Assembly: GCA_045577415.1 (NCBI GenBank)
Contig: JAZNII010000024.1
Coordinates: forward strand, 1 to 44,155
Source: SVTX01 sp045577415
GTDB lineage: Bacteria; Bacillota; Clostridia; Oscillospirales; CAG-272
Direction of reading: 5' to 3'
Length of the DNA: 44,155 bases
In this document: positions 16,878 through 24,700 of the stretch, one piece after another
Position numbering within the stretch: the stretch's first letter is position 1
How the letters are laid out: each line of letters starts with the position of its first letter
The notes under the pieces: generated by a model
Databases searched by the model: none
What the model was told of the DNA's origin: nothing
Seen by the model: the letters and a program-made list of their open reading frames with translations, nothing else
Made by a program: the position numbers and the translations under genes

Positions 16878-17683
16878 TATCTGCCTTTCCTCTCTTTCTT
16901 TTTATTCTTGGATTTGCCTTTGCTCTTGGACTTGTCGGGAGCTTTGGGAGCATCCTTTTTCTTGTCCTCACGCTCCTTTTTGATGTCCTCGATTTTCTTC
17001 TTGACCGAAGGCTTGCGGTCTGCTTTTCCTTCCTGCTTCATACTACGGTCGCTTTGTGGCTTTGCAGGTTCGGATGAGTGCTCGGACAGAACCTCGGGAC
17101 TTGCCTTTGGATTTTTGTCTGACCGAGCCGCAGTAGGGTTTTCGACTGTCGGCTCCTCTCTCTGAATAGGCTTGGCGAGCATCTCATCAGCGAGCTTTTC
17201 GCTGTCATCCTTCTCAGGGTGCTCGGCTTCGGGTGGGTTCTGCGCTTCTTGGTCATTTTCTTTCTTTTCCTCCTGTTCTTTCACGATTTCCGCACGGAGA
17301 GTGGCAACGTCCACTTGTGCGAGATTGAAACGCTCGGTAATCCTCGCAATCTTGGACTCGTCCTCGGCGCGAACCATCACGTCGAACACACCGTCTGTCT
17401 TGTCCTTTTCTTTGAGAATGGTATAGAGAATACCGTACTGCTTGGCGACCTCTTTGAATTTCGGCAGGTCGTCTGCCTTAAAGGTGTAAACCTTCAAGGG
17501 TTTGCCGCTACGGAGCATACTTTCAAGTCTTGCCGAGCCTTTGGTTTTCTTCTGTTGCCTTGCCATAGAGTAAAGCAACACGGCGGCGTTCTTCGCGCCC
17601 GTTCCCGTCAGCTTGATAAGTACCTCCGTTCCGTTTAGCATCATTTTCATTACCTGATCTGCTGCTTCGCCGGAAGTATTCAT
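16877..17683 (-). CDS. pcfB: PcfB/DUF3801 relaxosome accessory protein
   Basis: The 268-residue protein has an N-terminal DUF3801 (PcfB) domain over about residues 1-150, with TGTGAKNAAVLLYSMA and GKPLKVYTFKADDLPKF, followed by a long Glu/Lys/Pro-rich disordered tail. PcfB proteins help join the relaxase-DNA complex to the VirD4 coupling protein. The start overlaps the relaxase stop (TATGA). The position directly after the relaxase is the normal one. Confidence 0.85.
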   Translation of the reverse strand: MNTSGEAADQVMKMMLNGTEVLIKLTGTGAKNAAVLLYSMARQQKKTKGSARLESMLRSGKPLKVYTFKADDLPKFKEVAKQYGILYTILKEKDKTDGVFDVMVRAEDESKIARITERFNLAQVDVATLRAEIVKEQEEKKENDQEAQNPPEAEHPEKDDSEKLADEMLAKPIQREEPTVENPTAARSDKNPKASPEVLSEHSSEPAKPQSDRSMKQEGKADRKPSVKKKIEDIKKEREDKKKDAPKAPDKSKSKGKSKNKKKERKGR

Positions 17684-18993
17684 ACTTTTCTTTCCTCCTT
17701 CTTTCTGTCTTGGGTTTTCTTTGGTGTATCTTTATCGGGTATGTCGATGGTGTTGACCACCGCTTCAATAGCACCGCTTCGCAGGGCAATATCCTCGCAA
17801 AGCCGCATTTCACGACGGAGTACCGCCATCTGTCTTGATAGCTCTGAAATCTGATTTTTTATCGGTTGCATTTCCACGCTATCGTGCATACGGCGGAGTC
17901 GGTTGCGAAGTGCAGCTCGCTCCTTGGCAAGTGCTACGAACCTGCCCGATAAATTCTCGGTAAAAGAAGAAAGCTGCTCAGCGGTATGAATGTCATACTT
18001 GCCAAGCAACTTTGCTTCCTCGGAGTACATACGCGCTCGTTTGACGTCCTCTCGGATCGTGGCGTATGCTTCACGGTTATTCGGTTTTTCTTTTGGGAGT
18101 GCGCCGAGCAGATAACAGTAGTGGTAGTAAAGAGCCACAAGTCCTTTCGGCTTCTCCCGTTTGGTGTAGGATTTGTACGGAGTGAAGGAACGGTTGATGC
18201 CGTTCTCTCTAAGCCGCCTTTGCACGTCCTCGTAGGTGTAGCCCTCACCGAGCTTATCCATACGAAACCACCTTGTACTTTCGTCGGGGCGGATACGCAG
18301 ATATTTTCCTCGCCATTCAAGGGTATAGCCGAGGGATTGAAAGGTGTGTGCGAACTGCGGATAAGTGAAGCAATGCTTGATGGCTTCGTCCATATCTCGC
18401 CGTATCAGACCTCGCACCGTCGCCCGTCCTTCTTGCTCGGCTTTTATCTCTCCGATATGCCGTCCTTTTCCTCTCGCCTTCTCGATAACCGACAAGCCGT
18501 ATTCACGGCAGAGTCGGTCGGATACATCGCGGATTTGTTGGTACGTTGCCTTACAAGGATTGTACCTTTTCATATCAAAGCCCGTGGCGGGAAAAGCAAA
18601 GTGATTGTGTATCGTTCCCGTGTTGGTGTGGGTGGAAACGACCACGGGAAAGTTGCCCCATAGCTCCCGCGCAAGGCGCACACCGATTTCGTGTGCCACC
18701 TCGGGAGCAACCTCGCCACGCTTGAAGCTCTGATAGGCGTGGTAAGCAATCGTGTTGGACTTGCTACCCGTCCGTGAGTTAAGCTGTTCCATCAAGCTCA
18801 CCGCAGAGTCAAGCTCGCATTGGAGAGTGCTGACATAAAGCCGTTCTTCGGTTTTGAGAATATCCACGCCGTATTCGACGAGAGCCTTCAGCGTATCCTC
18901 CGATAAATTCTCCGAGGATTTGTGAAGATCTCCGACATAATCAATCAGTTGCTTTAGGTGGCTTTTTACATACCATATTTTTGTTACCGCCAA
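17680..18993 (-). CDS. MOBP-type relaxase
   Basis: The relaxase nicks oriT and pilots the transferred strand. I place the start at the TTG at 18993 (437 residues), because GGGGAGG lies just upstream and the protein then begins with the conserved AVTKIWYVKSHL. The longer frame upstream only reads through mobC. Tyr in WYVKSHL or IDYVG is the candidate nucleophile. NTIAYHAYQSFKRGE and the histidine cluster STHTNTGTIHNHF form the metal-binding motif III. The C-terminal half is basic and helical with coiled-coil character. It overlaps mobC by 53 bases and ends overlapping pcfB, so relaxosome proteins are made in a coupled fashion. Confidence 0.9.
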   Translation of the reverse strand: MAVTKIWYVKSHLKQLIDYVGDLHKSSENLSEDTLKALVEYGVDILKTEERLYVSTLQCELDSAVSLMEQLNSRTGSKSNTIAYHAYQSFKRGEVAPEVAHEIGVRLARELWGNFPVVVSTHTNTGTIHNHFAFPATGFDMKRYNPCKATYQQIRDVSDRLCREYGLSVIEKARGKGRHIGEIKAEQEGRATVRGLIRRDMDEAIKHCFTYPQFAHTFQSLGYTLEWRGKYLRIRPDESTRWFRMDKLGEGYTYEDVQRRLRENGINRSFTPYKSYTKREKPKGLVALYYHYCYLLGALPKEKPNNREAYATIREDVKRARMYSEEAKLLGKYDIHTAEQLSSFTENLSGRFVALAKERAALRNRLRRMHDSVEMQPIKNQISELSRQMAVLRREMRLCEDIALRSGAIEAVVNTIDIPDKDTPKKTQDRKKEERKV

Positions 18994-19318
18994 TCTTGAT
19001 ACCTCCCCTCGCAAGCTGCGCCGAAAGCTCCGCAACAATCCGCCACACGCGGTTTGCATTTCGTCGGTACTCGGGTTCATCAATGAAGCCGAGAGAGTGC
19101 GCCTTCGTCGCAAGTTGGTTCATATTGATGCCGATGTGCTGAAGCTCGTCAATGACTTGCTTATATTCCACAGGCGGAAACTCAACGGGTTGAAAACCTG
19201 CGATGAGCTGACGGATATAATTGCTCCGTGACATCTTGGCGGCGGCAGACCACTCATCAAGGCGTTTCAGCTCGGCATCATCAAGATAGATTTGTACGGG
19301 ATTGTTGCGTTTTCGCAT
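18941..19318 (-). CDS. mobC: MobC relaxosome protein
   Basis: The 125-residue protein, starting at MRKRNNPVQIYL, has a ribbon-helix-helix-like N-terminus (QIYLDDAELKRLDEW...MSRSNYIRQLI) and the MobC helical part with ELQHIGINMNQLATKA and ANRVWRIVAELSAQL. MobC binds oriT beside the nick and assists the relaxase. No clear Shine-Dalgarno precedes the ATG. A TTG 22 codons upstream is possible but lies inside the palindromic region proposed as oriT and also lacks a ribosome binding site. The relaxase start is inside its 3' end. Confidence 0.85.
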   Translation of the reverse strand: MRKRNNPVQIYLDDAELKRLDEWSAAAKMSRSNYIRQLIAGFQPVEFPPVEYKQVIDELQHIGINMNQLATKAHSLGFIDEPEYRRNANRVWRIVAELSAQLARGGIKIGGNKNMVCKKPPKATD

Positions 19319-19320
19319 AG

Positions 19321-19432
19321 CTGTTTTGTTGGGCGGGGGTATTAGGGTTCTCCCTAACAAGCGGGTTTGTAATGACAAATCCAATGCTTGCTAAGAGTGA
19401 AAGACACTAATCCGCCGCCCCAAAGTCCTCCT
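19321..19432. other. oriT: Putative origin of transfer (oriT)
   Basis: This gene-free stretch is directly upstream of mobC and the relaxase. TTAGGG (19342-19347) and CCCTAA (19352-19357) form a perfect hairpin with a 4-base loop. Next to it AACAAGC, TTTGT-AATG-ACAAA and GCTTGCT make a long imperfect hairpin (about 19356-19395). Clustered inverted repeats before mobC are the normal oriT layout for MOBP systems. I did not recognise a known nic sequence. Confidence 0.5.
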
Positions 19433-19433
19433 T

Positions 19434-19913
19434 TCATCGTTCTTTATCGTCGCGGCTTTTGACGGGTTCTTTGATTTCGTATTCCACGCCTTGGTAGTCC
19501 TCGGCGGTCAGAATATAGTGACCTCGGTAGTATCCGTCGTTGACGATTGTCTGCGCTTCGTAGGCATCCTCGGCTTCAACTCTAACGGTTCTTGAAAGAG
19601 TTTCCGTGATTGTAACCTCAAAGGTTTTGTTCTTTTCCTCGCGGTAAATTTGCAGGTCGTGATGGCAAGGAATATAGATTTTTCCGTTCTCCACGCAACG
19701 GAAAAGGTCGTATTCGTGACCTCCCGCAGCCTTGTAAAAATCATCGTAGGAGTACGGAAATTTGCTCGGATAGGCATAGCCTTCCTCGCATAACCCAAGC
19801 TCAGCATCAATGGAAATTCGCTTTGAGATTGCGAAAAATCCACTCTCCGCGCCCTCCAATTTTCTTACGGGAAAGAAGTTGTAGCCGCCGTATTCAAAGG
19901 TTCTTTTACTCAA
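19434..19913 (-). CDS. DpnD/PcfM-like protein
   Basis: A 159-residue protein if translation starts at the TTG at 19913, 14 bases after the upstream stop and with AAAGGCGG before it; ATG alternatives lie at 19940 and 20021, both overlapping the upstream gene. The C-terminal 60 residues (TFEVTITETLSRTVRVEAEDAYEA and onward to YQGVEYE) match the DpnD/PcfM pattern. The N-terminal part (FEYGGYNFFPVRKL...) is seen in Tn1549-like element proteins of unknown role. The gene lies immediately before the putative oriT, so it may act in relaxosome processing, though this is not established. Confidence 0.65.
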   Translation of the reverse strand: MSKRTFEYGGYNFFPVRKLEGAESGFFAISKRISIDAELGLCEEGYAYPSKFPYSYDDFYKAAGGHEYDLFRCVENGKIYIPCHHDLQIYREEKNKTFEVTITETLSRTVRVEAEDAYEAQTIVNDGYYRGHYILTAEDYQGVEYEIKEPVKSRDDKER

Positions 19914-19926
19914 AAAATCACCGCCT

Positions 19927-20463
19927 TTAGAGCCTTGCATTGAACGCCTGCTCAGAGATCTCGTCGAGAATATCTGCAAGGGTGATTTCCATATCTTCGG
20001 GTACTTTTTTGCCGAGCGCATAGCGGTAGGTCATAGCCGCTTTATCCTCGTCATCAAACGCCCACATTCTCACAAAGTATGTGAAAACGATACGCATATC
20101 TTCAAGCAGCCACATCTCGTAGCCCTCTACGACGGTCGTAATATCGTCCTCGTCGGTTTCCCAAGAAGAACACAAAAGGTGTCCGTTTCGCTCAAACAAA
20201 CGGTTCTGCTTGATGTTGTTATGGGGCATTTCGCAACCCATAATCTCACAAGCGCAAAGGGGCTTGTAATCCCAATCGAGAACGGGATCAAAGGTGCGGA
20301 GTGCGCCGATTGCTTCATTGATTTCAGCCGTAATACGCTCTTTGTTTACGGGGCAACCGCCGTAATTTTTCAAGAGCATTTTACGCAGATTTTTCTGAAA
20401 CTTTTTCATATAGCGCGACTCTTTGGAGTTTCTATCTTGCATCGTTTTTACGGTTATCCTCAT
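19927..20463 (-). CDS. Unknown element protein
   Basis: The 178-residue protein is not one I recognise. It is acidic, with a cysteine-containing stretch (PLCACEIMGCEMPHNN, which may bind metal) and a helical second half rich in Trp, Tyr and Asp. GAGAGG lies 9 bases before the ATG at 20463, which overlaps the primase-like gene by 32 bases. A later in-frame ATG at 20442 has weaker support. It is transcribed with the replication and mobilisation genes. Confidence 0.6.
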   Translation of the reverse strand: MRITVKTMQDRNSKESRYMKKFQKNLRKMLLKNYGGCPVNKERITAEINEAIGALRTFDPVLDWDYKPLCACEIMGCEMPHNNIKQNRLFERNGHLLCSSWETDEDDITTVVEGYEMWLLEDMRIVFTYFVRMWAFDDEDKAAMTYRYALGKKVPEDMEITLADILDEISEQAFNARL

Positions 20464-21433
20464 TGGCTTTTACCTCTCTTTTCTTATCGTTTATTAGGTT
20501 CATAAGGTAGTCGTTATAGTCCTTGCTCCCGTCGGGTGGAGGGGTGAATTTGACCTCGTACTGACCGCCAAGAACATATCCAAGGGCAGCCGCACCGCGC
20601 CGTCCTTTATCGTCATTGTCGTAACACAAGAACACCTTTTTCACCTGCGGATTCTTCGATAGAAAATCCGTAAGAGATACGGGTATTTTCGTGTTTTCAT
20701 AGCTTCCTTTCGGGGCATAAATGCCCGACACGGAAAGCAGGTTTTCGTGTTTATAATCACCTCCGTTTGCGTTCAAAATGGTTGCATAAGATAAAAGGTC
20801 AATAGCACTTTCAAAGACGAAAACGCTGTCTTTTTTACCTTCCGCAATAAGACGAAAGGTGTAGGTCTTGTCGCTGCCTGCTATGTCCTTTCTGTTGGTT
20901 GTGCCGTCCGTCGCTCTCCAAGAGCAATACTTCATTTCGCCTTTTTCATCGTATCCGATAAAGAAAACAGAGCCGTAACGGTCGCTCTCAGCTATGGTTC
21001 TTTTTGCGATGCAATCGTCGATAATCTTCTCGGAAATTCCTCTTGCTACGAGGTACTGACGAGCCTTTCTACACGCAAAATTGTGACGCGGCATCATAAG
21101 GCGGTCGTACCGCTTGACCTTTGCTTCGGGCAAAGAAAAAGACGGTCTTACAACCGTCGTGTCCGTCAATATCCGTACCGCTTCGGGCAGTTCAAAGCCC
21201 TTGACTTTCACAAGATAGTCCAGGGCGTTAGAGCTGCCGAACCCACGCGACCACCAAAACCATTTGCCGTTTGAGATCTTCAAGGAGTCGTGCGACTTCG
21301 TGCAGTACACGTTGCTACCGCACCTCACAAGCTCATACGGCTCATAGGTTTTCAGATAGGTCAAGAGGTCAACGCTCCGTGCTTTTTCAATGGCTTCAGG
21401 CGGCACATATCCTTGCGTTTTTTGCCTTCTCAT
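20432..21433 (-). CDS. DUF3991 and Toprim domain protein (primase-like)
   Basis: The 333-residue protein has a CHC2-zinc-finger-like N-terminal region (about 38-85, WFWWSRGFGSSNALDYLVKV) whose zinc ligands are degenerate, a DUF3991 middle, and a C-terminal Toprim domain with VFVFESAIDLLS (catalytic Glu) and KVFLCYDNDDKGRRGAAA (DxD). Such proteins resemble DnaG-type primases and may prime the transferred strand or support element replication. GGGAGG precedes the start. It lies downstream of a short PcfM-like gene. Confidence 0.85.
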   Translation of the reverse strand: MRRQKTQGYVPPEAIEKARSVDLLTYLKTYEPYELVRCGSNVYCTKSHDSLKISNGKWFWWSRGFGSSNALDYLVKVKGFELPEAVRILTDTTVVRPSFSLPEAKVKRYDRLMMPRHNFACRKARQYLVARGISEKIIDDCIAKRTIAESDRYGSVFFIGYDEKGEMKYCSWRATDGTTNRKDIAGSDKTYTFRLIAEGKKDSVFVFESAIDLLSYATILNANGGDYKHENLLSVSGIYAPKGSYENTKIPVSLTDFLSKNPQVKKVFLCYDNDDKGRRGAAALGYVLGGQYEVKFTPPPDGSKDYNDYLMNLINDKKREVKANEDNRKNDAR

Positions 21434-21445
21434 TGATACCTCCCG

Positions 21446-21619
21446 TTATTCGTAAACGTGGCACACGATTTTGATTTCGTGCGCTTCGCTTTCGTGAAAA
21501 TCTATATCGCCGTTAAGAGCTTTTTGCTCGGCAATATGCTCGGCTTCCGATGGGCAGTCTGCTTCGATTTCCACATAGCCGTACTGCAAAATAACTACTT
21601 CCACGCCATATTTCATCAT
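21446..21619 (-). CDS. Short DpnD/PcfM-like protein
   Basis: A 57-residue reading frame begins at two adjacent ATGs (21619 and 21616) with GGAAGGAGG upstream. The protein reads MMKYGVEVVILQYGYVEIEA at its start, followed by an EAEHIAEQKAL helix and a C-terminal beta strand. The beta-EAD-helix-beta pattern resembles the DpnD/PcfM domain. Its perfect ribosome binding site, position between two element genes, and lack of overlap argue that it is real. Its function is unknown. Confidence 0.6.
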   Translation of the reverse strand: MMKYGVEVVILQYGYVEIEADCPSEAEHIAEQKALNGDIDFHESEAHEIKIVCHVYE

Positions 21620-21642
21620 CACCTTCCTCCTTCCAAAATAAG

Positions 21643-21676
21643 ATAGCCCAGAGAGTGGTGCAGCTCTCCCGGCTAT
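21643..21676 (-). terminator. Hairpin after the giant methylase/helicase gene
   Basis: ATAGCC (21643-21648) pairs with GGCTAT (21671-21676), extended inside by GAGAG/CTCTC. Reading minus it is followed by CTTATTTTGG, a weak U-tract. A second hairpin, CGGTGA/TCACCG (21686-21700), lies beside it. They may attenuate transcription or stabilise mRNA ends. Confidence 0.45.
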
Positions 21677-21721
21677 GTAAAGCGACGGTGAGTGTCACCG
21701 CCGCCACGCCTTGTAAGGGCG

Positions 21722-24700
21722 TTATCGGTCGTCACGGTCATCGCGGGGGGAAGGCTTTTTCTCCTGTCCGTCCTCGCTGATTTCCTCTGCGCCGTCCACG
21801 ATTTCGTTCTCCTTTCTGTCCATATTGAGTTCAGAGTTCAGCTCGTCGAGCCGTCTGCTTTTTTCTTCGAGGATTGCTTCGTCGGGAAAAGGCTTCGCTA
21901 TCTCCGCCTTCGCCGTTTCGATCTGTCTGTGAACCTCGGCAAGCTGCGCTTCGTTGTTCGTCTTGCGCTCCGCAAACTTCTCAATAGCATTGTCAAGTCG
22001 GGTGATGATACCGTTAGCATCCTTGCCGAGCATAACCTTGTGGAACAAAGCCCCTCGCAGAGTGATATAAAACTCACGGGAAACTCCGTCAAAGCCGATG
22101 TCGGTCTTGAACCCTCGGTACTCTCCGAGAGGTCGCGGCTCTTGATTATTGATGCGAGAGCAGATGTCAAGAATGGTCTTGCCCGCTTCAGCTTTTTCGG
22201 TGTAGGTCACGCCCATAAGCTCCATCGGAGAGAAGCCGTGCTCGTCGGGGTGTGTGCCTTCCTCGGCGGTCTTGATATCGGCTTCAAGTCCTTTGATGCG
22301 TTCCTCAATCTCGGCTATATCTCTCGGATATTTCTTGATAAGAGCATCTTCAAGAGCGTATCTTTGGCTGAGGTGTGAAGCCTTTTGGAGCTTTAATTTT
22401 GCCACGTCAGCATCAAGCTGCATCTTCTCCATAATCTTCGGATTTCCGCTTGCCAAAGCCTTGATTTCCGCATAGGAAAGAGCCGTTTCGTCCACGTCCT
22501 CGGCGCTTCGCACGGGAGATTTTGAGGTCATAATCTGCGAGATAAACTTCTGCTTCGACTCCAAGAGCTGATAGGAATAGGCATCGAAAGTGCCTTCGGT
22601 CACATAACGGTATAGGTCAACCTCGGGGTTGGTGTTGCCTTGTCGCACAATACGCCCCGCGCGCTGTTCAAGGTCGCTCGGTCGCCACGGAACGTCAAGG
22701 TCGTGCAGAGCTATCAAGCGCTCCTGCACGTTTGTACCCGCACCCATTTTGAAGGTAGAGCCGATAAGGATACGGACTTGACCTCGGCGCACCTTTCCGA
22801 ACAGCTCTTTTTTCTTCGTGTCCGTATCCGCCGTATGGATAAATGCGATTTCCTCGGGCGGTATGCCGCGCTCTATGAGCTTGGTTCGTATATCGTCGTA
22901 CACGTTGAAATTGCCGTCATTCTTCGGTGTGGAGAGGTCGCAGAACACAAGCTGAGCCGATTTCTTGTCGGCGTTGCGCTCCCATATACCGTAGATGTTT
23001 TCCACGCATACGTTGACCTTGCTGTCCTCAAAATCTTCAAGCATCGGGTTTATCAAGCGTTGGTCAAGAGCCGCCTTGCGCCCGTCATTGGTGACGAGAA
23101 GCATATTGTCTTGGTCGGATGTGACCTCGCGCTTGTGTATCTTCTCGGCTCGCTCCGCAAAGGATTGAACCAAGTCCTTTTGTATCTCGCTCGCCTCCAC
23201 CTTTACAACGTGGAAGTGTGCTTCGGGGGTAGGAAGATTGAGCATATCCGCCGTCTGAATATCGGCTACCTGCTTGAACATCGCCATCAGCTCGGGGATA
23301 TTGAAGAACTTTGCAAAGCGTGTCTTTGCTCGGTATCCCGTGCCGTCGGGGGCAAGCTCGATTGCCGTGACGGTTTCGCCAAAGGTCGATGCCCAAGAGT
23401 CGAAGTGCAAGAGGTCACGGTAACGGAGTTCATCGTATTGCAGGTATTTCTGCATCGTGTAAAGCTCCACCATCGTATTGGAAATGGGAGTACCCGTTGC
23501 GAACACGCAACCTTTACCGCCCGTCAGCTCGTCAAGGTAGCGGCACTTCATATAGAGGTCAGAGGATTTCTGCGCTTCGGTCTGTGAAATGCCCGCCACG
23601 TTTCTCATTTTGGTATAGGCGGCAAGGTTCTTATAGAAGTGTGCCTCGTCGATGAAAAGGCGGTCAACGCCGAGTTCCTCAAAGGTTACAACGTCGTCCT
23701 TACGGGATTGGTCGTTGAGCCTTTCAAGCCTTGCTTCAAGAGCCTTTTTCGACTTGGCAAGCTGCTTTACGGTCACGCGATTTCCACGCTCACGGGAGAG
23801 TTCCTCCATACTTTGCATTATCGTTTCAATCTCGTTTTCAAGGGTGCGTATCTGCCTTTCAACGGACACGGGGATTTTCTCAAACTGAGAGTGACCGATG
23901 ATAATAGCATCGTAATCTCCCGTAGCAATACGGGCGCAGAATTTCTTGCGGTTCTTGGTTTCAAAGTCCTTTTTCGTCGCCACCAAGATATTTGCCGAGG
24001 GATAGAGCTGAAGGTACTCACTCGCCCATTGCTCGATAAGGTGATTGGGTACGACGAACATACTCTTGTTACAGAGTCCGAGCCGCTTGCTCTCTTGTGC
24101 AGCGGCAACCATCGTGAAGGTTTTGCCTGCGCCAACGACGTGGGCAAGGAGAGAATTACCGCCGTACATAATCCTTGCCACCGCGTTTTTCTGATGGGGG
24201 CGAAGGGTGATTTCGGGGTTCATTCCGTAGAACTGAATGTGTGAGCCATCATATTCTCGCGGGCGGTAGCTGCTGAATTTCTCATTGTAGAGTCGGCATA
24301 AGCGTTCACGCCTTTCGGGATCGCGCCATATCCATTCTTCAAAAGCTCGCTTTATCTGCTCTTGCTTGCCTTGTGCGATTGCCGTTTCCTTCTTGTTCAA
24401 GACGGGCTTTTTCTTTCCGCTGCCGTCGTCAACATAATCGAAGATACGCACGTCTTTGAGGTTCAGCGTTTCTTCAATGATCTGATAAGCATTGATGCAG
24501 CTCGTGCCGTAGGTGTTGTTCGCCTTGACGTTTCCTCGGTCGTGGGTTTTATTGGTTATAACCCATTCACCCGTCATTTTTACGAACTTGACCTCGATCT
24601 GTCCTTGCATCCAACGGGAAGTGCCGAGCAGCTCGTACATAAAGTCCTGCACGTCCTCTTGCGGCACCCATACCGAGCCGAGCTTGACACCGATCTCCGC

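Noticed and set aside
22640..24244. Long plus-strand open frames opposite the giant methylase/helicase gene
   Set aside because: They mirror conserved helicase motifs in the real gene on the minus strand and have no start signals or domain character of their own.
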